Shown piece by piece: positions 1-6,290 of a DNA stretch of 8,531 nt. This stretch comes from JACVRX01 sp035697245 (GTDB taxonomy: Bacteria; Actinomycetota; Actinomycetes; Jiangellales; Jiangellaceae): contig DASSDH010000257.1 of assembly GCA_035697245.1 (NCBI GenBank), positions 1-8,531 of the forward strand. The letters run 5' to 3'. Position numbers and translations under genes: made by a program. How positions within the stretch are numbered: the stretch's first letter is position 1; every line of letters starts with the position of its first letter. The notes beneath the pieces were generated by a model, which saw only the letters and a program-made list of their open reading frames with translations, did not search any database and was not told where the DNA came from.

Positions 1-130
1 GTTCGCCCTTGGCCAGGTCGCGCGAACCGAGCACCACGGCAAAGCCGCGCTCGACGAGCTGACGACACACCTCAACGCCGATGCCCCGATTGGCGCCTGT
101 CACAACGGCAACGGGTCGGGAGGCGGCCAT
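1..130 (-). CDS. Short-chain dehydrogenase/reductase (SDR), N-terminal fragment
   Basis: This is the first 43 residues of an NAD(P)-dependent oxidoreductase; the rest lies beyond the left edge. The start ATG (128-130) is preceded on the minus strand by AAGGA nine bases upstream. The translation shows the classical SDR Rossmann entry: a beta strand ending VVTGANRGIG (residues 9-18, the TGxxxGxG cofactor motif), a helix, then a second strand VVLGSRD. The arginine just after strand 2 suggests a preference for NADP(H), as in carbonyl-reductase-like SDRs; that is inference from the family. The substrate cannot be told because the catalytic Ser-Tyr-Lys region is missing. No SigB-type box is visible upstream. 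It is co-directional with the multicopper oxidase but 326 nt away, so an operon is not clear. Confidence 0.88.
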   Translation of the reverse strand, partial: MAASRPVAVVTGANRGIGVEVCRQLVERGFAVVLGSRDLAKGE

Positions 131-456
131 GGCACGAGATCCTTACACGCGCTCTCCTCCAGGACCCGCCGCGCCGGCGCCGGCCACTTCACGGCAAGCA
201 AGAGAGCACAACCGTTCCTCCCGCACCACTGCCGGCCACCCCGGCAGCGAGTCGCGACCCATTTCGAAGACCATCAGCAACCGCCGGCCGCTCTCCGCAG
301 GCGGGTGGCTCCCAACCGCACCTACTTCCCGTCGCTGGATTTGGTAGCCCCGTAGGGCGGACGAGTGATCCGCGCAGCCGTGTCTCAAGCGGGGCCGGGC
401 TGCACGAGCCCAGACTCAGACGCCAGTGTCCTTCCGCGCCGGTTCCTGGTGGGCAG
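131..456. other. Intergenic stretch between SDR and multicopper oxidase genes
   Basis: This 326-nt stretch has no convincing gene. Open frames on both strands here have no Shine-Dalgarno site and read as low-complexity Arg/Pro/Ala/Gly protein. It should hold the SDR promoter and the end of the oxidase transcript. A five-base-pair stem at 397-411 (GGGCT, loop GCACG, AGCCC) is too weak to call a terminator. Confidence 0.5.
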
Positions 457-2304
457 TCAGAGGGCCTCTGGGCGCCGGGCGACGTTGAAGCTGAACATCA
501 TGCCGCTTTGCATGTGCTCGGCAATGTGGCAGTGGGCCATCCACAGGCCGGGGTTGGTGACGTCGAACAAGATGTCCACCACCTGACCGGTGCGCACCAG
601 CACGGTGTCCTTCCAGACTAGGTTGGGCTCGACCACCCCGTCGCGGGCCAGGACCAGGAACCGCCCCGCCCCGTGCAGATGGAAGGGGTGGTGCATGGGA
701 TGGTCGGAGTCCATCTCGTTGACCAGCCGGATCTTGACCCGGTCCCCCACGGTGAACCGCCAGTCGATGGCGGCGCTGTCGGCGCCGGTGGTCCGGTCGA
801 GGAACTTCCAATGCATGGTGGCGGTGGTGCTCAGCCGGTTGACCTCGACCATGTCGTCTTCCCACTCGATCCCATCCGCCGCGCCCTGGCCGTGGCCTTC
901 GCCGTGATCGGCATGGCCGTGCTCCGCTTGCTCCATGGCGGCGGCATCGCGGTCGTGACCTTCGCTGTGGTGGTCATGGCCGCCATGGCTCATCGCATTC
1001 GGCTGGTGGCCGCCTCCCGACTGGGTAACGACGTTGGCCACGAGCAGCTTCATGCCGCACTTGGGGCAGCGACCCGGCTGGTCGCTGGTGACCTCCGGAT
1101 GCATCGGACAGGCGTAGGTCGTAACCGCGGCGGGCACTTGGGTTGCGAGCAGCTTCATGCCGCACTTGGGGCAGCGCCCCGGCTGGTCGCTGGTGACCTC
1201 GGCGTGCATCGGGCAGGCGTAGGTGACCGGCCCCGCGCCTTCTGGCATGGCGGCCGGGTCGTCCATCTGAGCGACCAGCGCCAGGACCTTGTCCGGCGGC
1301 GCGGCCAGCCAGGCATCCAGCTGCTGGCGTTCGACGGCCATCTCTGGGGCTCGGCGCAGCCGTTCAAACTCGCCTGCAAGGGAGGACACTGCCCCTTGGT
1401 CGGCCAACGTGATCACGGCCAGCCGGTAAACCCGGTCGGGAGTGTGGTGCTCCAGGGCCAGCTCACCCGGCTGGTCGAACCACACGTCGACCACTGCCCG
1501 CTCCGAGGGCGCCAGCAGCACCCGGTCGACGAACTCCTCGTGCTCGACCCGGCCGCTGTCCCCACCCACCAGCTTCATACGCGCTCCCGGCACGGTCACG
1601 TTGAACACCCGGGTGTTGGCAGTGTTGGTCAGCCACAACCGCACCACCTCCCCCGCCCTGGCCTGAAGCCGCAGGTCCGGATCGCCAGCGACCAGGAACA
1701 CGTTGCCGAAGCGACCCATCGCGGCATAGCTGGTCTCGGTGGGGCTGAACGGCGCCACCTTGCCGTCTTCCAGCAGCAGGTCGTCCAGGATCAGGATCAG
1801 CTCGCGGTCGACCGGGGGCCAGTAGTCGGGGTCGGTGGGGACGACCAGGATGTTGCCGTACAGGCCCAGCTCCTGGGTGTAGTCCTCCCGGATGTGCGGG
1901 TGGTACCAGTACAGGCCCGCATCCGGGAACTGGATCCGGTAGGTGAACTCCCCACCAACCGGAATGGGCGCCTGGGTCTCATGCGGGACGCCGTCATACT
2001 TGTTCTCCAACCGCAGCCCATGCCAGTGCATAGTGGTGTCCAAATCACCCTGATTCGTGACATGGACGATGATCTCGGAGCCCTGTTGCACCTTGAGGGT
2101 GGGGCCGGGGATGGAGCCGTTGTAGCCGAGCATCCGCACGGTGCTGTCACCAAGGCGCTTGGCGACGGGCCCGACGTGGACGTCCAGGGTGTCGCCGTCG
2201 GCCAGCTCCAGCAGCACCGGCCGGCCAGCTTCCGGCAGCCCGGCGGGATCGGTCGGGAACGACTGCGCTGGCACAGGCGGGTCGGGTCGAGTGGGGTGGT
2301 GCAT
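457..2304 (-). CDS. Multicopper oxidase with two inserted heavy-metal-binding domains and a His-rich linker
   Basis: A 615-residue three-cupredoxin multicopper oxidase, expected to couple one-electron oxidation of a substrate (perhaps Cu(I) or another metal) to O2 reduction. All four copper motifs are present: HWHG (93-96), WYHPH (133-137), HPFHLHG (539-545) and HCHIAEHMQSGM (591-602), the last with the type-1 axial Met at 602. Between cupredoxins 2 and 3 sit two HMBD-type modules (about 362-385 and 397-420; each YACPMHxEV followed by CPKCGMKL), then a His-rich linker (about 433-471). I chose ATG 2304 because upstream sequence in the same frame, open to 2742, is Arg/Pro-rich and overlaps another gene. 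No Shine-Dalgarno site is obvious at 2304. Unusually, no Sec or Tat signal is visible. Family assignment is firm; the substrate and a role in copper tolerance are inference. Confidence 0.93.
   Translation of the reverse strand: MHHPTRPDPPVPAQSFPTDPAGLPEAGRPVLLELADGDTLDVHVGPVAKRLGDSTVRMLGYNGSIPGPTLKVQQGSEIIVHVTNQGDLDTTMHWHGLRLENKYDGVPHETQAPIPVGGEFTYRIQFPDAGLYWYHPHIREDYTQELGLYGNILVVPTDPDYWPPVDRELILILDDLLLEDGKVAPFSPTETSYAAMGRFGNVFLVAGDPDLRLQARAGEVVRLWLTNTANTRVFNVTVPGARMKLVGGDSGRVEHEEFVDRVLLAPSERAVVDVWFDQPGELALEHHTPDRVYRLAVITLADQGAVSSLAGEFERLRRAPEMAVERQQLDAWLAAPPDKVLALVAQMDDPAAMPEGAGPVTYACPMHAEVTSDQPGRCPKCGMKLLATQVPAAVTTYACPMHPEVTSDQPGRCPKCGMKLLVANVVTQSGGGHQPNAMSHGGHDHHSEGHDRDAAAMEQAEHGHADHGEGHGQGAADGIEWEDDMVEVNRLSTTATMHWKFLDRTTGADSAAIDWRFTVGDRVKIRLVNEMDSDHPMHHPFHLHGAGRFLVLARDGVVEPNLVWKDTVLVRTGQVVDILFDVTNPGLWMAHCHIAEHMQSGMMFSFNVARRPEAL
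1041..1224 (-). repeat. Direct repeat encoding the tandem metal-binding modules
   Basis: Two 79-nt units, 1041-1119 and 1146-1224, lie 105 nt apart (35 codons, in frame) inside the multicopper oxidase gene. By hand alignment 74 of 79 bases match, about 94 percent. Synonymous sites have barely diverged, so this looks like a recent duplication or a pair kept alike by gene conversion. Each unit encodes one CPMH...CPKCGM module. Confidence 0.9.
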
Positions 2305-2426
2305 GCTCGCTAACGCTACTGGCCACGACAGGCGTCCGACGCACCCGAGGCATCCGGTACAGCTGCCGCTCGTGGCAGTAACGCGTGATATGCAGCCGAG
2401 CGCGTATGGGCGCCGAGGGCGCACCC
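2305..2426. other. Upstream region of the multicopper oxidase gene
   Basis: This region should hold the oxidase promoter. It contains a small stem CTGCC-GCTCGT-GGCAG at 2363-2378 and a wider inverted pair GCCACGA (2322-2328) and TCGTGGC (2370-2376). Either could be an operator or chance. No GGGTA-type box and no recognisable CsoR- or CueR-type operator was seen. Confidence 0.25.
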
Positions 2427-2600
2427 TTACGCGGCCCACAGACGGTGCCTGCGCCGACCTGTGTCCCGCCCGGAAGCCCTTCCCTGGGCGGGGAACCACA
2501 CACGCCGCCACGTCTTCAGAAATCGGCGGACGTCCTCGGCGCGAAGCCACGCCAGCTCGTACCGGTGGTCTTGTGCCTGTTCGTCCTCGACCCAACGCAT
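2427..2600 (-). CDS. Small 57-residue protein, paralogue of the ORF at 7534-7856
   Basis: A short minus-strand ORF from ATG 2600 to TAA 2427. Function is unknown and I do not recognise the family. Its first 31 codons align without gaps to those beginning at GTG 7856. Excluding the ATG/GTG start, seven codons differ synonymously and only three change the residue (R/H, E/G, R/L). Shared motifs include WVEDxQAQDH and LAWLRAEDVRRFLKTW, probably helical and charged. After the shared TGG the two copies are unrelated; here the tail is basic (about 26 residues) and may be junk, so this copy could be a truncated gene whose original C terminus was lost. The Shine-Dalgarno site is weak. It lies in the 5' flank of the multicopper oxidase gene on the same strand. 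Confidence 0.45.
   Translation of the reverse strand: MRWVEDEQAQDHRYELAWLRAEDVRRFLKTWRRVWFPAQGRASGRDTGRRRHRLWAA
2508..2600 (-). repeat. 93-nt dispersed repeat, copy 1 (partner 7764-7856)
   Basis: By hand alignment 81 of 93 bases match 7764-7856 in the same orientation, about 87 percent, with no gaps. The match starts at the start codon and stops abruptly at codon 31. The differences are mostly at third codon positions, as expected for a diverged coding segment rather than a noncoding element. Confidence 0.85.
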
Positions 2601-2698
2601 GACCGGCTTTTTCTACAGCGCAGTTGTGACCCCCGCACAACGCACGCACGCAAAGTGTCGAAATTCCCGTTATCCCGGCGACTTTGGGGAGAACTCTC

Positions 2699-2977
2699 AT
2701 GGCGCGAGCCGGACGCCCGGCGAAGCCGATTGAGCTGCACAAGCGGCAGGGGACCTACCGCCCGGATCGGCATGGGCCGAAGCCGATGTTGGCGTCACCG
2801 CGTTGGTCCGCTCGTCGTCGCTGGTGTTCACGGTCGGCGTTTGATGACCACCAGTACCTGTGCCCGGACTGTGCTGCGCCGGTGGACTTGGAGTTGTTCG
2901 CGAATCGGTCGTGGCCTTACGTGCACCCCGACACCGGGGGCGCGGCGTGTGTGTGGCACCGGTCTACGCCTGATTAG
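2699..2977 (+). CDS. Small 92-residue protein with terminase-like head and zinc-ribbon-like tail
   Basis: ATG 2699 has a good Shine-Dalgarno (GGGGAGA, 2686-2692) seven to eight bases upstream. Residues 2-26 (RAGRPAKPIEL...QGTYRPDRHG) resemble, from memory, the basic N terminus of P27-type phage terminase small subunits. The rest does not: residues 55-87 form a possible zinc site, CPDC (55-58) and CVWH (84-87), around a hydrophobic LELFANRSWPYVHP segment. Codon use is G/C-rich at third positions throughout the tail, which supports translation. No terminase large subunit, portal or integrase is nearby, so a prophage is not supported. It may be a domesticated or chimeric gene, or the basic head may be convergent. 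The function is unknown. Confidence 0.55.
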   Translation: MARAGRPAKPIELHKRQGTYRPDRHGPKPMLASPRWSARRRWCSRSAFDDHQYLCPDCAAPVDLELFANRSWPYVHPDTGGAACVWHRSTPD

Positions 2978-3008
2978 GCGTGCGGCTGGCGGCGTCAACG
3001 TCACCGGG

Positions 3009-3050
3009 AGCCGAGGGAACGCATCGCCGGGTCGATACCCACCCTCGGTT
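3009..3050. terminator. Possible bidirectional terminator hairpin
   Basis: AGCCGAGGG (3009-3017) can pair with CCCTCGGTT (3042-3050), nine pairs including one G-U, around a 24-nt loop. It lies between the convergent ends of the 2699-2977 gene and the SURNod19-like gene (stop at 3089). There is no T-tract and the loop is long, so this is tentative. Confidence 0.35.
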
Positions 3051-3088
3051 CGCACGCCGGAGCGATGATCCGACGAAGCCGTTGGCGG

Positions 3089-3997
3089 TCAGTTGGGATT
3101 GATGTACCCCAGCATGATCCCCATGACGTCGTCGGCAGGGTGACTGCTTTGGTATTCGCTGTGCAGGCGGACGATCTGTCCGGTGTTGACCGTGGCGAGT
3201 GGGTCACCGGTGCAGGTCGACATTGCCAACACGCTGTGGACGTCATTGGGATCCAGCGTTGCGCCCGACCTGCAGATCGACGCTCCGCCTTTGCTCTCGT
3301 TGGTCGCCTCGACAGCGATGCCGTGTCCATGCACGTGGCCGAGCATTGCCACGACCTTGCCGGGCACATTGACCCGCCAGTCCCAGTGGGTGTCGGAGTA
3401 GCCGGCCGGAATCGAGTATTCCGAGTCACCGCACTGGTCGATGTCCAGCCACACCGGCTTCAGCGGTTTGACCGACTCCCCGGCGGGTCGGTAGGTCACG
3501 GTGAGCTGCACATAGACGGTCTTCGACGTCGTGGCGTGGTTCATCAGGTCGGCCAGCAGGTTCCACGAGTCGTACCAACGGACCCGGTAGCCGTAGCCGG
3601 CAGGGAAGGCGATCTTGGTCCGCTCGTTGCCGGAGGCGAAGAACCGCTCGCCAGCAAGGCCGAGCCACCTGTTGCTACACGTCGCATCCGGGCGCCACTG
3701 GCTGGTCAGCACGAAGTGATGCAGCATCGGACCGGTGTCCATGTTCGCCCGGGTCCCGTCGCTGTACACCAGATCGGGCGTGAACGACGTGATGTAACAG
3801 TCCAGGCAAGGCCGGGCCACACCGAGTTTGAGCTGGTTGTGGATCATTCCCGGCTCCGTCATGCTGGCGGCGGCCGGAATCGTGTACGGCCCATACCTGA
3901 TCACCTTGGTGTACGTCGCCGCTTGTGCCGGCGCGGCGACCACCAGACCGAGCATCAGCAGGGTGACAGTCAGTGCACCCACCACGAGTCGCTTCAT
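3089..3997 (-). CDS. Secreted SURNod19-like (stress up-regulated Nod 19 / PHM-fold) protein
   Basis: ATG 3997 is chosen over an in-frame ATG seven codons upstream because AAGGAG (plus-strand CTCCTT, 4003-4008) sits five bases before it. The 302-residue product has a clear Sec signal peptide: MKR, a hydrophobic core of about residues 4-22, and an AQA|A cleavage site after residue 26. No lipobox is seen. The mature part resembles the SURNod19 family: GPMLHHFVL (89-97), MNHATTSKTVY (152-162), HVHGHG (221-226), MSTC (259-262) and HSEYQSSHPADDVMGIMLGY (279-298). The family is related to copper-dependent PHM-type proteins. By analogy H93/H94, H154, H221/H223 and M292 could bind copper; that mapping is inference. 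Six cysteines in the mature chain fit an extracellular, disulfide-bonded protein. It is divergent from the PRC-barrel gene; the activity is unknown. Confidence 0.8.
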   Translation of the reverse strand: MKRLVVGALTVTLLMLGLVVAAPAQAATYTKVIRYGPYTIPAAASMTEPGMIHNQLKLGVARPCLDCYITSFTPDLVYSDGTRANMDTGPMLHHFVLTSQWRPDATCSNRWLGLAGERFFASGNERTKIAFPAGYGYRVRWYDSWNLLADLMNHATTSKTVYVQLTVTYRPAGESVKPLKPVWLDIDQCGDSEYSIPAGYSDTHWDWRVNVPGKVVAMLGHVHGHGIAVEATNESKGGASICRSGATLDPNDVHSVLAMSTCTGDPLATVNTGQIVRLHSEYQSSHPADDVMGIMLGYINPN

Positions 3998-4038
3998 CGC
4001 GTCTCCTTGTGGCAACAACCACCGTTTGACTCGACCAA

Positions 4039-4063
4039 GTACCCCGTCGAACGCAAACTAATC
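4039..4063 (-). promoter_or_regulatory. SigB/SigF-type promoter for the SURNod19-like gene
   Basis: On the minus strand GATT (4063-4060), 15 nt, then GGGTAC (4044-4039). This fits the actinobacterial GNNT-N14-16-GGGTAY consensus. The box ends 41 nt before the start codon. Confidence 0.5.
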
Positions 4064-4197
4064 GTGGTTCCCCGTCCCGGTCCGGTCAGCCGAGCGCAAC
4101 CTGTCCCTCGCCGTCGTCGAGCAATGTGTCGGTTTTGGTCGCTGATCTTGGCGTCGCAAACGTGGCATTACTCACATCCCGTCGTCACTCGGGAGTC

Positions 4198-4223
4198 GTG
4201 TGCGCGTGGTGAGCGGTGGGTAC
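4198..4223 (+). promoter_or_regulatory. SigB/SigF-type promoter for the PRC-barrel gene
   Basis: GTGT (4198-4201), 16 nt, GGGTAC (4218-4223), ending 40 nt before the PRC-barrel start codon. The -35 is a minimal match; the -10 is exact. Confidence 0.5.
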
Positions 4224-4263
4224 ATGAGTTCGAGTCCAGGCACCATGCGAGTTGGAGGAACGG

Positions 4264-4650
4264 ATGCCTTTCCGGCAGGAGCGGATGGCTTTCCAGCCGT
4301 GGGAGTACCGGCCCGAGACCGGGCTCACCGGGCCGGATGTCGACCTGACCGGCTATTCGATCGCTGCGGTTGACGGCGACATCGGTCATGTCGGCGAGGC
4401 GACCTATGAGCTCGGGTCGTCGTATCTGGTGGTGGTAACCGGTGCGTGGATCTTCGGCCGCAAGGTGTTGCTGCCGGCCGGGGTGGTCGAACGGATCGAC
4501 AACGTCGAGCAGAAGGTGTACCTCGACCGGACCAAGGACCAGATCAAGGCCGCACCCGAGTACGACCAGACCGTCGACGACGCCCAGTACCGGGATCGGC
4601 TCGGCGGCTACTACGCCGAGACGTACAACGGTCCAGACACCCGGATGTGA
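4264..4650 (+). CDS. PRC-barrel domain protein
   Basis: A 128-residue soluble protein. The start ATG 4264 follows GGAGG (4254-4258) by five bases; a TTG four codons upstream overlaps the Shine-Dalgarno and is less likely. Residues 28-100 form a PRC-barrel: LTGYSIAAVDGDIGHVGEA, SSYLVVVTGAWIFGRKVLLPAG, then VERIDNVEQKVYLDRTKDQIKAAP (quoted in pieces around residues 75-98). Stand-alone PRC-barrel proteins of this form are common in actinobacteria and other soil bacteria and are often stress-induced; their biochemical role is mostly unknown. The C-terminal 28 residues are acidic and Tyr-rich (DDAQYRDRLGGYYAETY). There is no signal peptide or membrane segment. It is divergent from the SURNod19-like gene, has its own SigB-like promoter and ends at two hairpins, so it looks monocistronic. 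Confidence 0.9.
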   Translation: MPFRQERMAFQPWEYRPETGLTGPDVDLTGYSIAAVDGDIGHVGEATYELGSSYLVVVTGAWIFGRKVLLPAGVVERIDNVEQKVYLDRTKDQIKAAPEYDQTVDDAQYRDRLGGYYAETYNGPDTRM

Positions 4651-4665
4651 CCCGGGGGCCGGGGG

Positions 4666-4686
4666 GACAGGCGTTTGACGCCTGTC
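4666..4686 (+). terminator. Hairpin 1 after the PRC-barrel gene
   Basis: GACAGGCG (4666-4673), loop TTTGA, CGCCTGTC (4679-4686): eight perfect pairs, 15 nt after the stop codon. No T-tract follows, which is usual in high-GC actinobacteria. Confidence 0.6.
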
Positions 4687-4704
4687 GGGCCGCATCCAGG
4701 TGAG

Positions 4705-4741
4705 AGCGGGATCCCAGGAGGTCGAGTCCTGGGATCCCGCT
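4705..4741 (+). terminator. Strong terminator hairpin after the PRC-barrel gene
   Basis: AGCGGGATCCCAGGA (4705-4719) pairs perfectly over 15 bases with TCCTGGGATCCCGCT (4727-4741) around a seven-base loop, and the stem can extend past a one-base bulge (4702-4704 with 4743-4745). It is the strongest hairpin in the window. With hairpin 1 it probably insulates the downstream CorA gene. Confidence 0.8.
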
Positions 4742-4923
4742 TCTCGCTGAGCGGACCAACTGACGAATGTCCGACTCTCGCTGCGGTCAGGATCTACTGA
4801 CGAGTAATTCCGCGATGCCGCCGTCGACTGATTCGACGTGCACCGTCGGGATGCCGATGGGTCTAGAGGTCTTCCCACAGCACGTGGGGGATCACGGGGA
4901 TCGGCCCGGCGACGTTCTGGTGC
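4742..4923. other. Intergenic region between the PRC-barrel terminators and CorA
   Basis: No well-supported gene. A plus-strand frame 4767-4952 (61 codons) has no Shine-Dalgarno site. On the minus strand two adjacent frames read in a protein-like way (ending PVIPHVLWEDL and VESVDGGIAELL) but are broken by a stop at about 4864 and a frame change, so a decayed minus-strand gene end is possible. That reading is weak. Confidence 0.25.
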
Positions 4924-4949
4924 GGCTGGCTTCCGCGATTAGTGGGTAC
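4924..4949 (+). promoter_or_regulatory. Possible SigB/SigF-type promoter for the CorA gene
   Basis: GGCT (4924-4927), 16 nt, GGGTAC (4944-4949), ending only 22 nt before the CorA start codon. That would give a very short leader, so this is the weakest of the four such sites. Confidence 0.35.
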
Positions 4950-4971
4950 TGAACCACCGGGAGTGATGTTG

Positions 4972-5928
4972 ATGACTCAGGCGATTCTGTTTGACCGGCA
5001 GCAGGTGGCCGAGCTGGAGGATTTGTCCGACCGCCCTCGGCGGCTGTCGGGGTCGAAGTTGCTTTGGGTCGACCTCGACGGCGGGTCCGAGGCCGGTGCC
5101 GACGAGGTGGCCGAGGCGTTCGGCCTGGACAGCCAGACCCGGGACGGCCTCGCGAAGCGGTCCGATCGGCCGGTCTTTAAGGACCACGGCCGCTATCTGC
5201 GCATCACCACCCACGCACCGCGCGAGGACGATGGGGGCAGCCTGCACGCGCTGGAATGCGTCGTTGGCGAGAACTGGGTGGTCACCGCCCACGATCGCCC
5301 AATCGCTGTTCTGGAGGATTTCGCCGCGCGCGTCTCGGGCTCGGGCGACACGGGATCGCTCGACGGCCCGGGTTTCCTGGCGGCGTTGCTGGAATGGGTG
5401 CTCGGCTCCTACACCGCCGCGTTCGAACGGATTGAGCAGCGCCTCGAGGACTTCGACGTGCAAGCGATGCGCGGCCAGGGCGCCGACGCTGACATCGAGA
5501 AGCTGGTCGAAATGCGGCGCGAGGTGGGAACGCTGCGGCGCGCGCTCGCTGCTCACCGCCTCGCGCTGGTCGCTCTCACCCACCCAGAACTCAAGGCCCT
5601 CGGCGACAACGCTGCTGGCGCCCGATTCGGGTCGCTGTACTCCCGCTTCGAATCGACCATGCAGGAGGCACGGGACGCGCGCGAGGCGATCGTCGGCGCC
5701 TTCGACGTCCTGATCGCACGCAGCGGTCACCACACCAACCAGATCATGAAAGTGCTGACGATCGTGTCCGTGATCCTGCTGCCGGGCGCACTCGTCGCAG
5801 GTGTGATGGGGATGAACTTCCAGGTTGGTCTCTTTGACAACGCCTGGCTGTTCTGGGTCACCGTGGCGGCGATCATCGCCGTGGCGCCGCTCACCTTGGG
5901 CATCGCAAAGGCGAAGCAATGGATCTGA
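4972..5928 (+). CDS. CorA-family magnesium/divalent-cation transport protein
   Basis: A 318-residue CorA-type ion channel of the cytoplasmic membrane, which as a pentamer moves Mg2+ (or Co2+, Ni2+, Zn2+ in relatives). The start ATG 4972 is eight bases after GGGAG (4959-4963); an ATG two codons earlier is possible but too close. Order: an N-terminal cytoplasmic alpha/beta domain (about 1-130); long charged helices (about 138-255, e.g. FERIEQRLEDFD and SRFESTMQEARDAREAIVGA); TM1 (about 257-279); the signature GMN (280-282); a short loop VGLFDNAW; TM2 (about 291-311); and a basic tail KAKQWI. Length and motif order are those of full CorA proteins. The GMN filter does not settle the ion specificity. 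It is isolated: hairpins upstream and convergent decayed genes downstream. Confidence 0.94.
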   Translation: MTQAILFDRQQVAELEDLSDRPRRLSGSKLLWVDLDGGSEAGADEVAEAFGLDSQTRDGLAKRSDRPVFKDHGRYLRITTHAPREDDGGSLHALECVVGENWVVTAHDRPIAVLEDFAARVSGSGDTGSLDGPGFLAALLEWVLGSYTAAFERIEQRLEDFDVQAMRGQGADADIEKLVEMRREVGTLRRALAAHRLALVALTHPELKALGDNAAGARFGSLYSRFESTMQEARDAREAIVGAFDVLIARSGHHTNQIMKVLTIVSVILLPGALVAGVMGMNFQVGLFDNAWLFWVTVAAIIAVAPLTLGIAKAKQWI

Positions 5929-6005
5929 CCATCGAGACCTTCGCCGCGGCTGTGCCAGCCTCGGGCCGCCGCTGCTGGTGCTGCGCGTCGACACTCCCCT
6001 CCCCC

Positions 6006-6288
6006 TCAGCAGTCGCCGTCGGCGAAGAGGCCGTCGTACTCGCCGAACCGATCACGGATACGTCGCGCCCAGTCGGCGCCGTCGAGCCATCGGTCGACGT
6101 CAGCCGGCGCACAGCGCCGACCAGGCGCAGCAACTCGGCGATGCCCATGGCGAGGTTCGCATGGTGGAAGGGGTGCCGTCGTCACAGTTGGGCGAGTAAT
6201 CGTGCCGGCCCGGCCGGGGTGGCCGGGTCGCCAGCCGCGTTGAGTCCAACGATGGCGCCGCAACCGCCCCCCTACGCTGCGGCGCCAT
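6006..6288 (-). pseudogene. Decayed small gene, copy 1 (HDYSPNCDDGTPFHH family)
   Basis: A minus-strand coding relic readable only by joining three frames. From ATG 6288 the first frame runs MAPQRRGA... into RHDYSPNCDDGTP. Near 6170 a one-base loss shifts to FHHANLAMGIAELLRLVGAVRR. Near 6105 a second one-base shift leads to DVDRWLDGADWARRIRDRF, then GEYDGLFADGDC and a stop at 6006. Joined, it would be about 94 residues. Each piece has G/C-rich third positions, and the order matches copy 2 at 6441-6700 (shared HDYSPNCDDGTPFH, GIAEL, RDxFxxYD), so I take it as a real family that has decayed rather than noise. Function is unknown. Assembly indels could also cause this, but the flanking genes are intact. 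Confidence 0.55.
6170..6216. repeat. Exact 47-bp repeat, copy 1
   Basis: Identical over 47 bases to 6586-6632, same orientation, 416 bp away. It is the core of a longer, gapped similarity of about 160 bp (about 6130-6290 versus 6547-6701) that covers the HDYSPNCDDGT-coding part of the two decayed genes. Confidence 0.95.
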
Positions 6289-6290
6289 CG
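6250..6290. repeat. Inverted repeat over the start of decayed copy 1
   Basis: CGATGGCGCCGC (6250-6261) and GCGGCGCCATCG (6279-6290) form a perfect 12-bp stem with a 17-nt pyrimidine-rich loop. The minus-strand start codon of copy 1 (6286-6288) lies inside the stem. A matching hairpin occurs at copy 2. Confidence 0.85.

Noticed and set aside
397..411. Short hairpin GGGCT-GCACG-AGCCC below the multicopper oxidase stop
   Set aside because: Only five pairs and no T-tract; expected by chance at this GC content.
673..2313. Plus-strand open frame of 546 codons across the multicopper oxidase gene
   Set aside because: It is antisense to a gene with all four copper motifs; its protein is His/Val/Gly-rich with no recognisable domain. 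Long antisense frames are expected opposite G/C-rich third positions.
2305..2742. Upstream extension of the multicopper oxidase frame
   Set aside because: The 146 extra residues are Arg/Pro/Gly-rich with no export signal, overlap the 2427-2600 and 2699-2977 genes, and lack a Shine-Dalgarno site at the far start.
3104..3109. GGGTAC on the minus strand inside the SURNod19-like gene
   Set aside because: It encodes the Gly-Tyr of the conserved C-terminal motif and has no gene start after it.
3065..4348. Plus-strand open frame of 427 codons opposite the SURNod19-like gene
   Set aside because: It is a shadow of a gene with a clear signal peptide and family motifs, and it runs into the PRC-barrel start.
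4168..4878. Minus-strand open frame of 236 codons opposite the PRC-barrel gene
   Set aside because: Antisense to a clear PRC-barrel protein and passes through the strong terminator hairpin.
4767..4952. Plus-strand 61-codon frame between the terminators and CorA
   Set aside because: No Shine-Dalgarno site, poor third-position bias and no recognisable sequence.
5948..5960. Small stem GGCTG-TGC-CAGCC after CorA
   Set aside because: Five pairs with a three-base loop is too weak to call as a terminator.
4939..5994. Minus-strand open frame of 351 codons opposite CorA
   Set aside because: Antisense to a full-length CorA with the GMN motif; no domain of its own.
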